From the NCBI GenBank assembly GCA_001465025.1, contig LNDO01000087.1:1-55239 (forward strand): a stretch of DNA of 55,239 bases. Direction: 5' to 3'. The notes under the pieces were generated by a model. That model had not been told where the DNA came from. It made no database searches and worked only from the letters and a program-made list of their open reading frames with translations. Numbering within the stretch: position 1 is the first letter of the stretch; each line of letters opens with the position of its first letter. This DNA is from Pseudomonas sp. Ga0074129 (GTDB taxonomy: Bacteria; Pseudomonadota; Gammaproteobacteria; Pseudomonadales; Pseudomonadaceae). This document shows, piece after piece, positions 8,164 to 18,653 of this stretch. The position numbers were made by a program, and so were the translations under genes.

Positions 8164-8964
8164 ATGGCTTGTATCGCACTGCTGAAAAAGGCGTCCCTAG
8201 TGGGCGCCTTTTTCGTTCTTGGCTTTGAGGCAAACCTGGCCTGGGCTTTTTGCCCTGTGCCAAAGGGCTTGCCAGAGGTCAAGGTGCAGCGGGTGGTCGA
8301 CGGCGACACCTTGCGTCTGAACGACGGCCGCAGCGTGCGGCTGATCGGTTTGAATACGCCTGAGCTGGGGCGTCAGGGGCGCTCTGCCGAGCCATTTGCC
8401 GAGGCCGCGCGCGCTCGTCTGCAGGCCTTAGTGGATCAGGGCAATGGCCGTGTGCTGTTGCAGGTTGGTGAGCAAGGTAAAGATCACTATGGCCGTACAC
8501 TTGCGCATGCTTATGGACGTGACGGCCGTAATCTTGAAGCGCAGCTTTTGAGCGAGGGCTTGGCTCACTTCGTCGCGGTTGCGCCGAACCTAGCGCTGGT
8601 GCAGTGCCAGCAAGTCGCCGAGCGGCAAGCACGCGAAGCACGTGCCGGCGTGTGGCAGCGGCCAGCCATCAAAACGCCCAAGCAGCTTAAAAGCGGTAGC
8701 TTCACCTTGCTCCAGGGGCGCGTTGAACGTGTGGAGCGCAACCGCGGGGGCGTATGGCTTGAGATGGCGGACGGTGTGGTGCTGCATATTGCCGCACGCA
8801 CGTTAGCGCGATTTGACGCGTCAGCCCTGCAGGCACTTGAAGGTCGCCAGGTTGAGGCGCGCGGTTGGGTGATTGATCGCGCGAGGCGCGGCGGACTGCG
8901 CGAGGGACAGGCCCGTTGGATGCTTCCGCTCACAGCTCCGGCTATGTTGCAGGTTATGCCTTAA
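8164..8964 (+). CDS. Secreted thermonuclease-family (SNase-like) protein
   Basis: I place the start at ATG 8164 (266 aa). An in-frame TTG at 8140 would add eight residues, and neither has a strong ribosome-binding site. The N-terminus is a signal peptide (LLKKASLVGAFFVLGF, probable cleavage after LAWA). The SNase fold follows: VVDGDTLRL, RLIGLNTPELG and HYGRTLAHAYGRDGR, the positions carrying the acidic and arginine residues of the staphylococcal-nuclease active site. A roughly 100-residue C-terminal extension, from about KQLKSGSFTLLQGRVE, looks like an OB-type or stem domain of unknown role. It probably degrades nucleic acid outside the cytoplasm. The rpmE terminator lies inside the signal-peptide codons. 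Confidence 0.8.
   Translation: MACIALLKKASLVGAFFVLGFEANLAWAFCPVPKGLPEVKVQRVVDGDTLRLNDGRSVRLIGLNTPELGRQGRSAEPFAEAARARLQALVDQGNGRVLLQVGEQGKDHYGRTLAHAYGRDGRNLEAQLLSEGLAHFVAVAPNLALVQCQQVAERQAREARAGVWQRPAIKTPKQLKSGSFTLLQGRVERVERNRGGVWLEMADGVVLHIAARTLARFDASALQALEGRQVEARGWVIDRARRGGLREGQARWMLPLTAPAMLQVMP
8185..8213 (+). terminator. Intrinsic terminator of rpmE, overlapping the nuclease signal-peptide codons
   Basis: A 12-bp stem (one G-T pair) with a five-base loop (CTAGT) starts with AAAAAGGCG and ends with CGCCTTTTT, 47 bases after the rpmE stop. It sits about 20 bases inside the predicted reading frame of the downstream nuclease. Confidence 0.8.
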
Positions 8965-9197
8965 GCGTCCTCCACGCGATCATCTGCGTGAGCGGCAGCC
9001 TTGCTAATTTGCGTCGGTGGGCAGGCCTTAGGTTGATCACAAGTGCGGCTGCACTTGGTTTGCAATTGTCCACTCGTCCAATTGACGAGAACCAGCACGG
9101 GCGTTTCGCTACGGACTCACCAGTCTTGTGTAGCTGTGGGCAACTTGCGTATCCTCGGCCGCCTGCCTGTTCAACAGCCCAAAGCGGAAATGCCACT
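8965..9197. other. Intergenic region before maeB, nothing recognised
   Basis: The 233 bases between the nuclease stop and the maeB start hold no plausible small gene, terminator or repeat that I can see. It presumably contains the maeB promoter, but no convincing -35/-10 pair was found. Confidence 0.4.
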
Positions 9198-10466
9198 ATG
9201 TCTGATTTTAAAACAGCCGCTCTCTACTATCACGCCTATCCCCGCCCAGGGAAACTGAGTGTCGAGCTCACAAAACCTACCGCAACCGCACGCGACCTGT
9301 CCTTGGCTTACAGCCCAGGTGTGGCTGAGCCCGTGCGCGAAATCGCGCGTGATCCAGAGCTGGCGTACCGCTACACAGGTAAAGGCAACCTGGTCGCCGT
9401 TATTTCTGATGGCACTGCCATTCTGGGCTTGGGCGACCTCGGCCCGCTGGCCTCCAAGCCGGTTATGGAAGGTAAAGGCGTGTTGTTCAAGCGCTTTGCT
9501 GGCATCGATGTGTTTGACATTGAGGTCGAGTCTGAGAGCCCGCAGGCTTTTATCGACACTGTGCGTCGTATCTCCATCACCTTCGGTGGCATCAACCTGG
9601 AAGACATCAAAGCACCAGAATGCTTTGAAATTGAACGCACGCTGATCGAACAGTGCGACATTCCGGTGTTCCACGATGACCAGCACGGCACCGCTATCGT
9701 GACTGCTGCCGGCATGCTTAACGCCCTGGAAATTGCCGGCAAGAACTTGTCGGAAGCCAAGATCGTTTGCTTGGGTGCTGGCGCAGCTGCCATCTCCTGC
9801 ATGAAGTTGCTGGTGAGCATGGGCGCTAAGGTCGAGAACATCTTTATGATCGACCGCAAAGGCGTCATCCACGCCGGCCGCGACGACCTGAACCAGTACA
9901 AGGCTGTGTTCGCCAGCGAGACCAGTAAACGCACCCTGTCCGATGCTCTGGATGGTGCTGATGTGTTCGTCGGCCTGTCGGGTGCCAACCTGCTGGCGCC
10001 TGAAGACCTCAAGCGCATGGCGCCTAATCCAATCGTGTTCGCATGCTCCAACCCTGACCCGGAAATCAAGCCGGAGTTGGCTCGCGAAGTACGCAGCGAC
10101 GTGATCATGGCCACTGGCCGTTCGGATTACCCGAACCAGGTTAACAACGTGTTGGGTTTCCCGTTCATCTTCCGTGGTGCGCTGGACGTTCGCGCTACCC
10201 GCATCAACGAAGAGATGAAAATCGCTGCAGCCCTGGCCCTGCGTGACTTGGCCAAGCTGCCAGTGCCCCAGGAAGTCTGTGACGCTTACGGCGGCATCAG
10301 TCTGTCGTTTGGCCCGGAATACATCATTCCAAAGCCGATGGATCCGCGTCTGATCACCGTGGTTTGCGATGCTGTTGCCAAGGCCGCCATCGAGAGCGGC
10401 GTGGCCACTCTGCCGTATCCGAAGCACTATCCGTTGCAGTCGGTTAACGACGTGTTCAACGGCTAA
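9198..10466 (+). CDS. maeB: NADP-dependent malic enzyme, short form
   Basis: The 422-aa enzyme oxidatively decarboxylates malate to pyruvate, supplying NADPH. The start is ATG 9198 (MSDFKTAALYYHAYPRPGKL); the frame is open upstream but that part is unlike the family. Seen: LAYSPGVAEPV with the catalytic Tyr region, HDDQHGTAIVTAAGMLNAL with metal ligands, the nucleotide-binding CLGAGAAAISCMKLL, and ATGRSDYPNQVNN. It lacks the C-terminal phosphotransacetylase-like domain of E. coli MaeB (about 760 aa), as is usual in Pseudomonas. It is convergent with ponA and separated from it by a bidirectional terminator. Confidence 0.92.
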   Translation: MSDFKTAALYYHAYPRPGKLSVELTKPTATARDLSLAYSPGVAEPVREIARDPELAYRYTGKGNLVAVISDGTAILGLGDLGPLASKPVMEGKGVLFKRFAGIDVFDIEVESESPQAFIDTVRRISITFGGINLEDIKAPECFEIERTLIEQCDIPVFHDDQHGTAIVTAAGMLNALEIAGKNLSEAKIVCLGAGAAAISCMKLLVSMGAKVENIFMIDRKGVIHAGRDDLNQYKAVFASETSKRTLSDALDGADVFVGLSGANLLAPEDLKRMAPNPIVFACSNPDPEIKPELAREVRSDVIMATGRSDYPNQVNNVLGFPFIFRGALDVRATRINEEMKIAAALALRDLAKLPVPQEVCDAYGGISLSFGPEYIIPKPMDPRLITVVCDAVAKAAIESGVATLPYPKHYPLQSVNDVFNG

Positions 10467-10479
10467 ACTGATCAGCAAT

Positions 10480-10505
10480 AAAAAACCCGCTTCGGCGGGT
10501 TTTTT
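10480..10505 (+). terminator. Bidirectional intrinsic terminator between maeB and ponA
   Basis: AAAAAACCCGC, a TTCG tetraloop, then GCGGGTTTTTT: an 11-bp perfect stem with A and T runs on both sides. It can end transcription of maeB (plus) and of ponA (minus). Confidence 0.9.
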
Positions 10506-10580
10506 ATTTGGCGTTCAATTAATGCTTTTGTTGCCTGTTACCGCGTCACTCTGGGAATAACGGCGGTACGAATGTATCCG

Positions 10581-12989
10581 TCAGAACAGATCGATGGGTG
10601 CTGCTTCATCTGCCGGCAATGGGCTGCCGGGTATGTTCATGCCGGGGTCAAATTCGCCCATTGGCGGTGGCGAATCCTCGCTTTTGAATAACTCAAAGTA
10701 GGCATCTGGTGTGTCGGCCGTCGCTGCGCGTCCGCTGTGTGGATCAATGCGCAAGGTCAGCAGGCCGTCAGGCTCGGCAAGTAAATGGCTGGGCTTGTCC
10801 TTGAGTGCGACAGCCATGTAACTCATCCAGATGGGCAGGGCCACCGTTCCGCCATATTCATTGCGGCCCAGACTTTCCGGCTGATCAAAGCCAGCCCATA
10901 CCGTGGTGATGTAATCAGCGTTGTAGCCGGAGAACCAGCTGTCTTTGGACTCGTTGGTGGTGCCGGTCTTGCCCGCCAGGTCGTCACGTCCCAGTGCCAA
11001 TGCGCGTCGGCCGGTTCCTCGCTTGATAACGTCTTGCAGCATGCTGGTCATGATGAAGGCGGTGCGCTCGTCAATAATGCGCTCGGCTGCAATCGGTGCG
11101 TCGGTCAATGCCAAAGGCTCAGGTGATTCGACGAAGGTTTGTGCGCGCTTTTCAATGCCGGCCGGGGTTTGGGCAGGGTTGGCGTTGAATACCGTATTGC
11201 CGTTGCGGTCTTGAATGCGCTCAATCAGGTAGGGTTCGATTTTGTATCCGCCATTGGCAAATGTACTCCAGCCTTCGGTGATTTCCATCGGCGTCAGGCT
11301 GGCCGTACCCAGTGCCAACGAGAGGTTGGGCGGCAAGTCCTTGCGCTCAAAGCCGAACTTCTGGATGTAGCTAAGCGTGTTTTCAATGCCCAGATCTTGA
11401 AGCAAGCGGATCGAAACTAGGTTACGTGAGCGATACAGGGCCTCGCGCAGGCGAATCGGCCCGAGAAAGGTGTTGTTGTCATTTTTGGGTCGCCAAACTT
11501 GAGACAAGTCGTCTTCGGCAAATACGATCGGGGCGTCGTTGACCAGTGTTGCGGCGGTGTAGCCTTGATCCAATGCGGCACTGTAGATGAAGGGTTTAAA
11601 GCTGGAGCCTGGCTGGCGCTTGGCCTGAATGGCACGGTTGTAGTTGCTCTGCTCAAAGGAGAAGCCACCTACCAGTGCACGGATAGCGCCATCGTTCGGG
11701 TCGAGTGAAACAAGCGCGCTTTGCGCGGTTGGTATCTGGACAAATCGCAGGCTGCCATCTTCCAGGCGCTGCACACGAATCAGGTCGCCGACTTGGGTTA
11801 CATCTGCAGGTTTTTGTGGTCGCGCGCCTTGGCTGTTGGTGTTGAGGAACGGACGTGCCCACTTCATGCTGTCCCACGCCACGGCCAGCTCTTCAGCATT
11901 TTTGAGTAAAACCAGAATGGCGCTTTTTTCGACGGCGGTGACAACTGCTGGCTCCAGGCCCCCTCGGGTCGTCAGCTTGCTGAGTTCAACGAGCCAGGAG
12001 TCTTTGTTCATGTCAGGGAAGCGGTTCTCTGGGCCGCGATAGCCATGACGCTGATCGTACGTAATCAGCCCGTCGCGCACGGCAGTGTTTGCAGCGGTCT
12101 GCAGGTCGCTGATTGCAGTGGTGGTGACATTGAATCCTTCGGTGTATGCGTCACTGCCAAATCGACCGACCATTTCAGCCCGGGCCATTTCAGCAACATA
12201 AGGGGCGATCAGCTCAGGTGGTGGAACGTGAAAACTCACATTAATCGGTTCAGCCAACGCCTGTTCATAACGACTTTTATCAATGCGGCCGAGGCCATAC
12301 ATGCGTCCCAAAATCCAGTCGCGGCGCTCAAGGGCGCGTTTAGGGTTGGCCAGTGGGTTAAAGCGTGAGGGCGCTTTGGGCAGGCCGGCAATCATGGCCA
12401 TTTCAGCCAAGCTTACGTCACGGATTGACTTGCCATAATAGACTTGGGCCGCCGCCTCAATGCCATAGGCACGGTTACCGAGGTAAATCTTGTTCACATA
12501 AAGTTCAAGAATTTCGTTCTTGCTGAGTTCGCGCTCAATTTGTAGTGCCAGAAGTATCTCGTTGATCTTGCGTGAGAAACTTCTCTCGCTGGTCAAAAAG
12601 AAGTTCTTTGCGACCTGCATCGTAATGGTGCTGCCGCCGGTTTGAATTTGACCGCTCTTCAATAATTGCGTTGCAGCACGCATCAGGCTCTTGACGTCAA
12701 CGCCATAATGATTGGCAAAGTTATCGTCTTCTGCCGCCAAAAGTGCGCTGATGAAGTCTTCCGGGATGTCGGCAAACGCGATGGGCGAACGCCTCATCTC
12801 GCCGAATTCAGCGATTAGTTTGGCATCGCTGCTGTAAACGCGCAGCGGTATCTGCAGTTGAACACTGCGTAAGGATTCGACGGATGGAAGGCTGGGGCTA
12901 AGATAGAGGAACGCCCCGCTGAAACTGAGCACCACGCCACAAAAAACGGCTAGGCAAGACCAGCAGAAAAAACGCAAAAGACGCATCAA
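10581..12989 (-). CDS. ponA: Penicillin-binding protein 1A, bifunctional glycosyltransferase/transpeptidase
   Basis: The 802-aa class A PBP (mrcA equivalent) builds peptidoglycan in the periplasm. It has an N-terminal membrane anchor at about residues 7-28. The GT51 glycosyltransferase domain shows AAEDDNFANHYG (catalytic Glu), GGSTITMQVAKN, RKINEILLALQIE and ELYVNKIYLGNRAYGIEAAA. The transpeptidase domain has the acyl-serine motif SSFK near residue 461, SRN, and KTGT near 673. The tail is acidic and proline-rich, ending APIDLF. It is divergent from the pilM operon, an arrangement conserved in Pseudomonas. Confidence 0.95.
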   Translation of the reverse strand: MMRLLRFFCWSCLAVFCGVVLSFSGAFLYLSPSLPSVESLRSVQLQIPLRVYSSDAKLIAEFGEMRRSPIAFADIPEDFISALLAAEDDNFANHYGVDVKSLMRAATQLLKSGQIQTGGSTITMQVAKNFFLTSERSFSRKINEILLALQIERELSKNEILELYVNKIYLGNRAYGIEAAAQVYYGKSIRDVSLAEMAMIAGLPKAPSRFNPLANPKRALERRDWILGRMYGLGRIDKSRYEQALAEPINVSFHVPPPELIAPYVAEMARAEMVGRFGSDAYTEGFNVTTTAISDLQTAANTAVRDGLITYDQRHGYRGPENRFPDMNKDSWLVELSKLTTRGGLEPAVVTAVEKSAILVLLKNAEELAVAWDSMKWARPFLNTNSQGARPQKPADVTQVGDLIRVQRLEDGSLRFVQIPTAQSALVSLDPNDGAIRALVGGFSFEQSNYNRAIQAKRQPGSSFKPFIYSAALDQGYTAATLVNDAPIVFAEDDLSQVWRPKNDNNTFLGPIRLREALYRSRNLVSIRLLQDLGIENTLSYIQKFGFERKDLPPNLSLALGTASLTPMEITEGWSTFANGGYKIEPYLIERIQDRNGNTVFNANPAQTPAGIEKRAQTFVESPEPLALTDAPIAAERIIDERTAFIMTSMLQDVIKRGTGRRALALGRDDLAGKTGTTNESKDSWFSGYNADYITTVWAGFDQPESLGRNEYGGTVALPIWMSYMAVALKDKPSHLLAEPDGLLTLRIDPHSGRAATADTPDAYFELFKSEDSPPPMGEFDPGMNIPGSPLPADEAAPIDLF

Positions 12990-13058
12990 GATTTTTGGAT
13001 TTCCAGATAAAAGAACGAGTTAAGCAAGGCGTAAGGTTAAAAGAGAAAAACTGATCAC

Positions 13059-13064
13059 ATTATA
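13059..13064 (-). promoter_or_regulatory. Possible -10 element for ponA
   Basis: The minus strand reads TATAAT here, 70 bases upstream of the ponA start codon. No good -35 lies 16-18 bases away; a TTGACA on the same strand at 13099-13104 is too far. Weak support. Confidence 0.3.
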
Positions 13065-13089
13065 AGCGTTTTTTTTGCCAGGTAGCCAT

Positions 13090-13118
13090 TTGCGCTTCTG
13101 TCAAGACTGTTATTTAAT
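13090..13118 (+). promoter_or_regulatory. Possible sigma-70 promoter of the pilM operon
   Basis: TTGCGC at 13090-13095 is followed after 17 bases by TTTAAT at 13113-13118 (within TATTTAAT), about 55 bases before the pilM GTG. The spacing is good but the match is moderate. Confidence 0.35.
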
Positions 13119-13143
13119 GTGAAAAAACATAAATAGTCCGTAA

Positions 13144-14234
<1,091 letters not shown>

Positions 14235-14235
<1 letters not shown>

Positions 14236-14807
14236 TGGCACGTATCAACCTTCTTCCCTGGCGCGAGCAGTTACGTGAAGAGCGAAAGCAGCGTTTTCTG
14301 GTCACACTCTTTGGCGTATTCGTTGTAGCAGCGGGCGCGATTTTACTAGGTGATCAATACCTGAACGGCGCAATTGAGCAGCAGAACGCACGCAATCAGT
14401 TCATCAGCAAGGAGATTGCTGTACTGGATGCGCGGATCAAAGAGATCAGCGAACTCAAGACACGCCGCCAGCAACTTCTGGAACGTATGAAGATCATTCA
14501 GGATCTGCAAGGCAATCGGCCTATTATCGGTCGTGTCTTCGATCAGTTGGTCAGAACCCTGCCGGACGGTGTGCATTTTACCGGCGTCAAGATGACTGCT
14601 AAGAACATCGCCATTGTCGGTGCTGCTGAGTCGAACAATCGCGTTTCGAATCTGATGCGTAATCTGGACTCTTCGGAGTGGCTGACAGCGCCCAACCTGA
14701 CAGAAGTTAAATCTGTTACTGCGGGGGCGGTCGATCAAGCCAACGTATTCCAGTTGACCGTACAGCAAACCCAGCCTGAGGTAGACGTTGTGGAGGGTAA
14801 GCAATGA
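14235..14807 (+). CDS. pilN: Type IV pilus assembly protein PilN
   Basis: The 190-aa inner-membrane protein starts at ATG 14235, overlapping the pilM stop by one base. The cytoplasmic N-terminus MARINLLPWREQLREERK carries the INLLPWR motif that inserts into PilM. One membrane helix follows (about residues 20-40), then a coiled coil and a ferredoxin-like periplasmic domain that pairs with PilO. It ends with a four-base overlap with pilO (ATGA). Confidence 0.93.
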
Positions 14808-15427
14808 ACCTCAATGAATCCTTGGAAGGGTTGCGCAAGATAGACTTTAATAATCTTGATCTTAACAATATCGGCTCGTGGCCTGCTGCTGTCAAAGCCA
14901 TAGCAGGCGTTATCATGTTTATTGTTGTTATTGCGCTGGGTTATAACTTTCACCTAAAGGACTTGCAGGTGCAGTTAGAGTCCCAGCAAGCTCAAGAGCT
15001 AACACTTAAAGAGCAATTTTCAAGTAAGGCTTTCCAAGCTGCTAATCTTGAGGCCTATAAAGAACAAATGCAGGAGATGGAAGTTTCATTTGGTGCGCTT
15101 TTGAAACAGTTGCCAAGTGATACTGAAGTTCCGGGTTTGTTGGAAGATATCACTCGCACCGGATTGGGCAGTGGTCTCGAATTTGAAGAAATTAAGCTGA
15201 TGCCTGAGGCTATCCAGCAGTTTTATATTGAGCTACCAATTCAAATAAAGGTTGTCGGCTCTTACCATGACTTAGCAAGCTTTGTAAGTGGGGTTGCAAG
15301 TTTGCCGAGAATTGTAACCCTGCACGACTTTGATCTTGTTCCAATGAATGTTGACGGTGCTAGCTCTCTGCGGATGAGTATTCTGGCTAAGACCTATCGG
15401 TATAACGATAAGGGGCTTTCTAAGTGA
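14804..15427 (+). CDS. pilO: Type IV pilus assembly protein PilO
   Basis: The 207-aa inner-membrane protein has a short cytoplasmic N-terminus, a helix at about residues 26-47 (VKAIAGVIMFIVVIALGY), a periplasmic coiled coil rich in Gln and Glu, and a ferredoxin-like domain. It heterodimerises with PilN and contacts PilP. It overlaps pilN by four bases and pilP by four. Base composition falls sharply from here on: codons such as AAT, CTT and GAT dominate, unlike in pilM. Confidence 0.93.
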   Translation: MNLNESLEGLRKIDFNNLDLNNIGSWPAAVKAIAGVIMFIVVIALGYNFHLKDLQVQLESQQAQELTLKEQFSSKAFQAANLEAYKEQMQEMEVSFGALLKQLPSDTEVPGLLEDITRTGLGSGLEFEEIKLMPEAIQQFYIELPIQIKVVGSYHDLASFVSGVASLPRIVTLHDFDLVPMNVDGASSLRMSILAKTYRYNDKGLSK

Positions 15428-15948
15428 AAAAGAATATCCTAGGTTTTAGTCTTGTCGTGGTTGTCACGAGCGGATGCGGTGCTTCTAATAACTTCAGCGA
15501 CCTTCAGTCTTATATGGACGAAGTGCGCGCAAGGCCGAAGGGTTCTATTGAACCTTTACCAAAATTTCAGCCTTACGAAAGCTTTACGTACGGTGCAGCA
15601 TCCCTGCGTAATCCTTTTCAGCCACCAATAACACTGGAATTGACTGCCCGTCAAAAGGGCTCAGTTGATGTTAAGCCAGACGAGTCGAGGGTGAGGCAGT
15701 TTCTGGAGGATTTCAATATTGAAACCTTCCAGATGGTTGGTACTCTCTCAAACAGTGGTGGCGTGTTTGCTCTGATAAGTGGCGCAAATGGTGTGCACCG
15801 CGTACGTGTAGGTGATTATCTCGGTCGTAACCATGGAAAAATTCAGTCCATTGACGATGGTAAAGTTGATGTGCTTGAGATTGTTCCCGATGGTGAAGGT
15901 GGCTGGTTGGAGCGTCCGCGCAGTCTCTCTCTCAAGGAGCGCTCTTAA
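15424..15948 (+). CDS. pilP: Type IV pilus assembly lipoprotein PilP
   Basis: The 174-aa lipoprotein has a lipobox near residue 18 (VVVTSGC) for anchoring in a membrane. A disordered linker follows, then a beta-sandwich C-terminal domain (VGDYLGRNHGKIQSIDDGKVDVLEIV) that binds the N0 domain of PilQ. It couples the PilMNO platform to the secretin. It is translationally coupled to pilO and belongs to the AT-rich stretch. Confidence 0.93.
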   Translation: MKKNILGFSLVVVVTSGCGASNNFSDLQSYMDEVRARPKGSIEPLPKFQPYESFTYGAASLRNPFQPPITLELTARQKGSVDVKPDESRVRQFLEDFNIETFQMVGTLSNSGGVFALISGANGVHRVRVGDYLGRNHGKIQSIDDGKVDVLEIVPDGEGGWLERPRSLSLKERS

Positions 15949-15964
15949 CGGAGCTCATCAGATT

Positions 15965-18079
15965 ATGAAAATAAATAATTGGCCAGTACTTCGGGATAGC
16001 TCAATGAACCACTTTCTTGTACGTCTTACTATTTGTTTTGCCAGCGTGATAGCCGGTTCAGATATCTATGCTGCTAACCTCAACTCTTTGGATGTTGCAG
16101 CTTTGCCAGGCGATAGGGTTGAGTTGAAGCTGACTTTTGATGAGCCAGTCCTAGCTCCTCGCGGGTACACAATTGACCAGCCAGCCCGAATCGCTCTAGA
16201 TCTACCTAGTGTTTCTAATAAGCTTGGGATTAAAAACAAGGAGCTTGGTGTTGGAAATGCTCGAAGTGTTACCGTTGTTGAGGCTAAGGATCGAACTCGC
16301 TTAATTGTTAATTTGACTAACTTGTCCCCCTACACTACCCGCACAGAGGGTAATGCTCTGTATGTTGTTGTAGGTGAGGGTGCAGCTGTAGCCCCAGGCT
16401 TTGCTAGCCCTGCTTCTGTAAAGCCATCGCCTATTCAGGCTTTTGCTCCTCAAGAGCGAGCGATTCGAAATATTGATTTTCAGCGTGGTGATCAAGGCGA
16501 GGGCAATGTTGTTATTACCTTGTCTGATGCTGCTTTGAGCCCTGATATTCAGGATCAAGGTGGCAAAATCAGGCTCAACTTCCCCAAAACATTGCTGCCC
16601 GAATCGCTTCGCGTGAAGCTTGATGTTAAAGATTTTGCCACGCCCGTTCAGCTCGTAAGTGCGACAGATATTAATGGTCAGGCGAGTATAGTTATTGAGC
16701 CAGTTGGTAGTTATGATTATTTGGCCTACCAGGCAGATGATAAGCTTACGCTGAGTGTTAAGCCTTTGACGCAGGACGAAGTTGATAAGAGGAAAAATGA
16801 TGTGTTTGCCTATACGGGTGAAAAGCTATCATTAAATTTCCAAGATATCGATGTTCGTTCTGTGTTGCAGCTTATTGCTGATTTTACTGACCTTAATCTT
16901 GTGGCCAGTGATACTGTTAGCGGCAATATAACCCTTCGGTTGCAAAATGTTCCGTGGGATCAGGCGCTTGACTTGGTGCTTAAGACTAAGGGTTTGGATA
17001 AGCGTAAGGTGGGCAATGTTCTACTTGTGGCACCCGCTGATGAAATTGCAGCAAGAGAGCGGCAGGAGTTGGAAGCTCAAAAGCAGATCGCGGAACTCGC
17101 GCCCTTGCGTCGTGAATTGATTCAGGTTAATTACGCCAAGGCATCAGATATGGCCAAGTTGTTCCAGTCTGTTACCGGTACCGAAGGCAGTGCCGATGAT
17201 CGGGGATCAATTACAGTAGACGATAGGACTAATAGTATTATCGCCTACCAGACTCAGGTGCGTTTGGATGAGCTCCGTCGAATCGTGACTCAGTTGGATA
17301 TTCCTGTGCGTCAGGTCATGATTGAGGCCCGAATCGTTGAGGCCAATGTCGGCTATGATAAGGCTTTGGGTGTCAATTGGCGCGGCGCGCGCGTTGGTGA
17401 TGGGAATCTTGTTGTAGGTGGTCAGGGGGGGGATCGCCCCGGTGCACCCGGTTATGGCCAGAATCTAGGCGTACAGAATCCGGAACCGTCACTTGGTAAC
17501 TTTGTGGATATGGGAGTTGCGGGCTCTACAGGTATAGGTATCGGCTTTATTACAAATAACACTATTCTTGATCTTGAACTTTCTGCTTTGGAGGCATCGA
17601 ATAATGGTGAAGTGGTTTCTCAACCAAAGGTTGTAACGTCAGATAAAGAAACCGCTAAAATTATTAAGGGTACCGAAATTCCTTATCAGGAGGCTAGCTC
17701 TAGCGGCGCAACGAGCACCTCGTTTAAGGAAGCGGCATTGTCCCTAGAGGTGACGCCGCAGATTACACCTGATAATCGTATACTGATGGAGGTTAAAGTT
17801 ACAAAGGATGCACCTATAGGTGCGGGGGATGGTGTTCCGTCCATTGATAAAAATGAGGTGAATGCCAAAGTTTTGGTCAGTGATGGTGAAACTATCGTGT
17901 TGGGTGGTGTGTTCAGCAACACCCAGATTAAGGAAACTAACAAGGTGCCTTTCTTGGGAGACTTGCCTTTTGCTGGGCGACTTTTCCGTAGCGATGTTGT
18001 GCGGGATAACAAGTCTGAGCTGCTTATTTTTCTTACTCCTCGCATCATGGACAACAAAGCCGTTTCGGTGAGTCGCTGA
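15965..18079 (+). CDS. pilQ: Type IV pilus secretin PilQ
   Basis: I take the start at ATG 15965 (704 aa), after the pilP stop. The open frame extends upstream inside pilP but is not PilQ-like there, and ATG 16004 is an alternative start. Signal peptide, then two AMIN peptidoglycan-binding domains (about 35-130 and 155-255). An STN/N0 domain follows ([20 protein letters not shown], near 295), then N1 ([19 protein letters not shown]) and the secretin beta-barrel to the end. It forms the outer-membrane pore through which pili pass. The composition is strikingly AT-rich for the window. Confidence 0.93.
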   Translation: MKINNWPVLRDSSMNHFLVRLTICFASVIAGSDIYAANLNSLDVAALPGDRVELKLTFDEPVLAPRGYTIDQPARIALDLPSVSNKLGIKNKELGVGNARSVTVVEAKDRTRLIVNLTNLSPYTTRTEGNALYVVVGEGAAVAPGFASPASVKPSPIQAFAPQERAIRNIDFQRGDQGEGNVVITLSDAALSPDIQDQGGKIRLNFPKTLLPESLRVKLDVKDFATPVQLVSATDINGQASIVIEPVGSYDYLAYQADDKLTLSVKPLTQDEVDKRKNDVFAYTGEKLSLNFQDIDVRSVLQLIADFTDLNLVASDTVSGNITLRLQNVPWDQALDLVLKTKGLDKRKVGNVLLVAPADEIAARERQELEAQKQIAELAPLRRELIQVNYAKASDMAKLFQSVTGTEGSADDRGSITVDDRTNSIIAYQTQVRLDELRRIVTQLDIPVRQVMIEARIVEANVGYDKALGVNWRGARVGDGNLVVGGQGGDRPGAPGYGQNLGVQNPEPSLGNFVDMGVAGSTGIGIGFITNNTILDLELSALEASNNGEVVSQPKVVTSDKETAKIIKGTEIPYQEASSSGATSTSFKEAALSLEVTPQITPDNRILMEVKVTKDAPIGAGDGVPSIDKNEVNAKVLVSDGETIVLGGVFSNTQIKETNKVPFLGDLPFAGRLFRSDVVRDNKSELLIFLTPRIMDNKAVSVSR

Positions 18080-18083
18080 TTCA

Positions 18084-18602
18084 GTGCGAAATTTGATCTT
18101 GGTTGGCCCGATGGGGGCTGGTAAAAGCACCATCGGGCGGTTGCTGGCTAAAGAACTGCGCTTGCCGTTCAAAGACTCCGATAAGGAAATCGAGCAGCGA
18201 ACCGGCGCAGATATCCCTTGGATCTTTGATGTTGAGGGTGAGCAGGGTTTTCGTGAGCGTGAGCAGGCTGTTATCGAAGACCTTTGTACTTCCGATGGGG
18301 TCGTATTGGCCACTGGCGGCGGTGCGGTAATGCGTTCGGAGAATCGAACTGCGCTTAGGGCAGGTGGTCGAGTGGTTTATTTGCATGCGTCTGTTGAGCA
18401 GCAGATAGACCGTACGTCACGTGATCGCAACCGTCCGCTTTTGCGCTCGGCCAACCCAGGTAAGGTTTTGGCTGATCTCTTTGCTCTGCGTGATCCGCTG
18501 TACAGAGAAATAGCCGATGTAGTGATTGAAACCGACGAGCGTCCGCCGCGTCTAGTGGTTCAGGAAATCCTCGATCGGCTTGCGGCACTATCTCCTCGTT
18601 AA
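18084..18602 (+). CDS. aroK: Shikimate kinase
   Basis: The 172-aa enzyme phosphorylates shikimate with ATP in the chorismate pathway. It starts at GTG 18084, four bases after pilQ. Walker A is GPMGAGKST at residues 8-16. The substrate-binding Asp is in KDSDKEIE, followed by the FREREQAVI segment, GGGAV (substrate glycines), and the lid RDRNRPLL. It is followed by aroB, the usual aroKB pairing, and it sits at the end of the pil operon as in P. aeruginosa. Confidence 0.95.
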   Translation: MRNLILVGPMGAGKSTIGRLLAKELRLPFKDSDKEIEQRTGADIPWIFDVEGEQGFREREQAVIEDLCTSDGVVLATGGGAVMRSENRTALRAGGRVVYLHASVEQQIDRTSRDRNRPLLRSANPGKVLADLFALRDPLYREIADVVIETDERPPRLVVQEILDRLAALSPR

Positions 18603-18653
18603 AGCGCGGGCTGTTCTGCGCTATCCTAGCCTCCTTTGTTTTCTGGGGGCCTT

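Noticed and set aside
9171-10478. 435-codon open frame antisense to maeB
   Set aside because: Shadow of a GC-rich conserved gene with no recognisable protein features.
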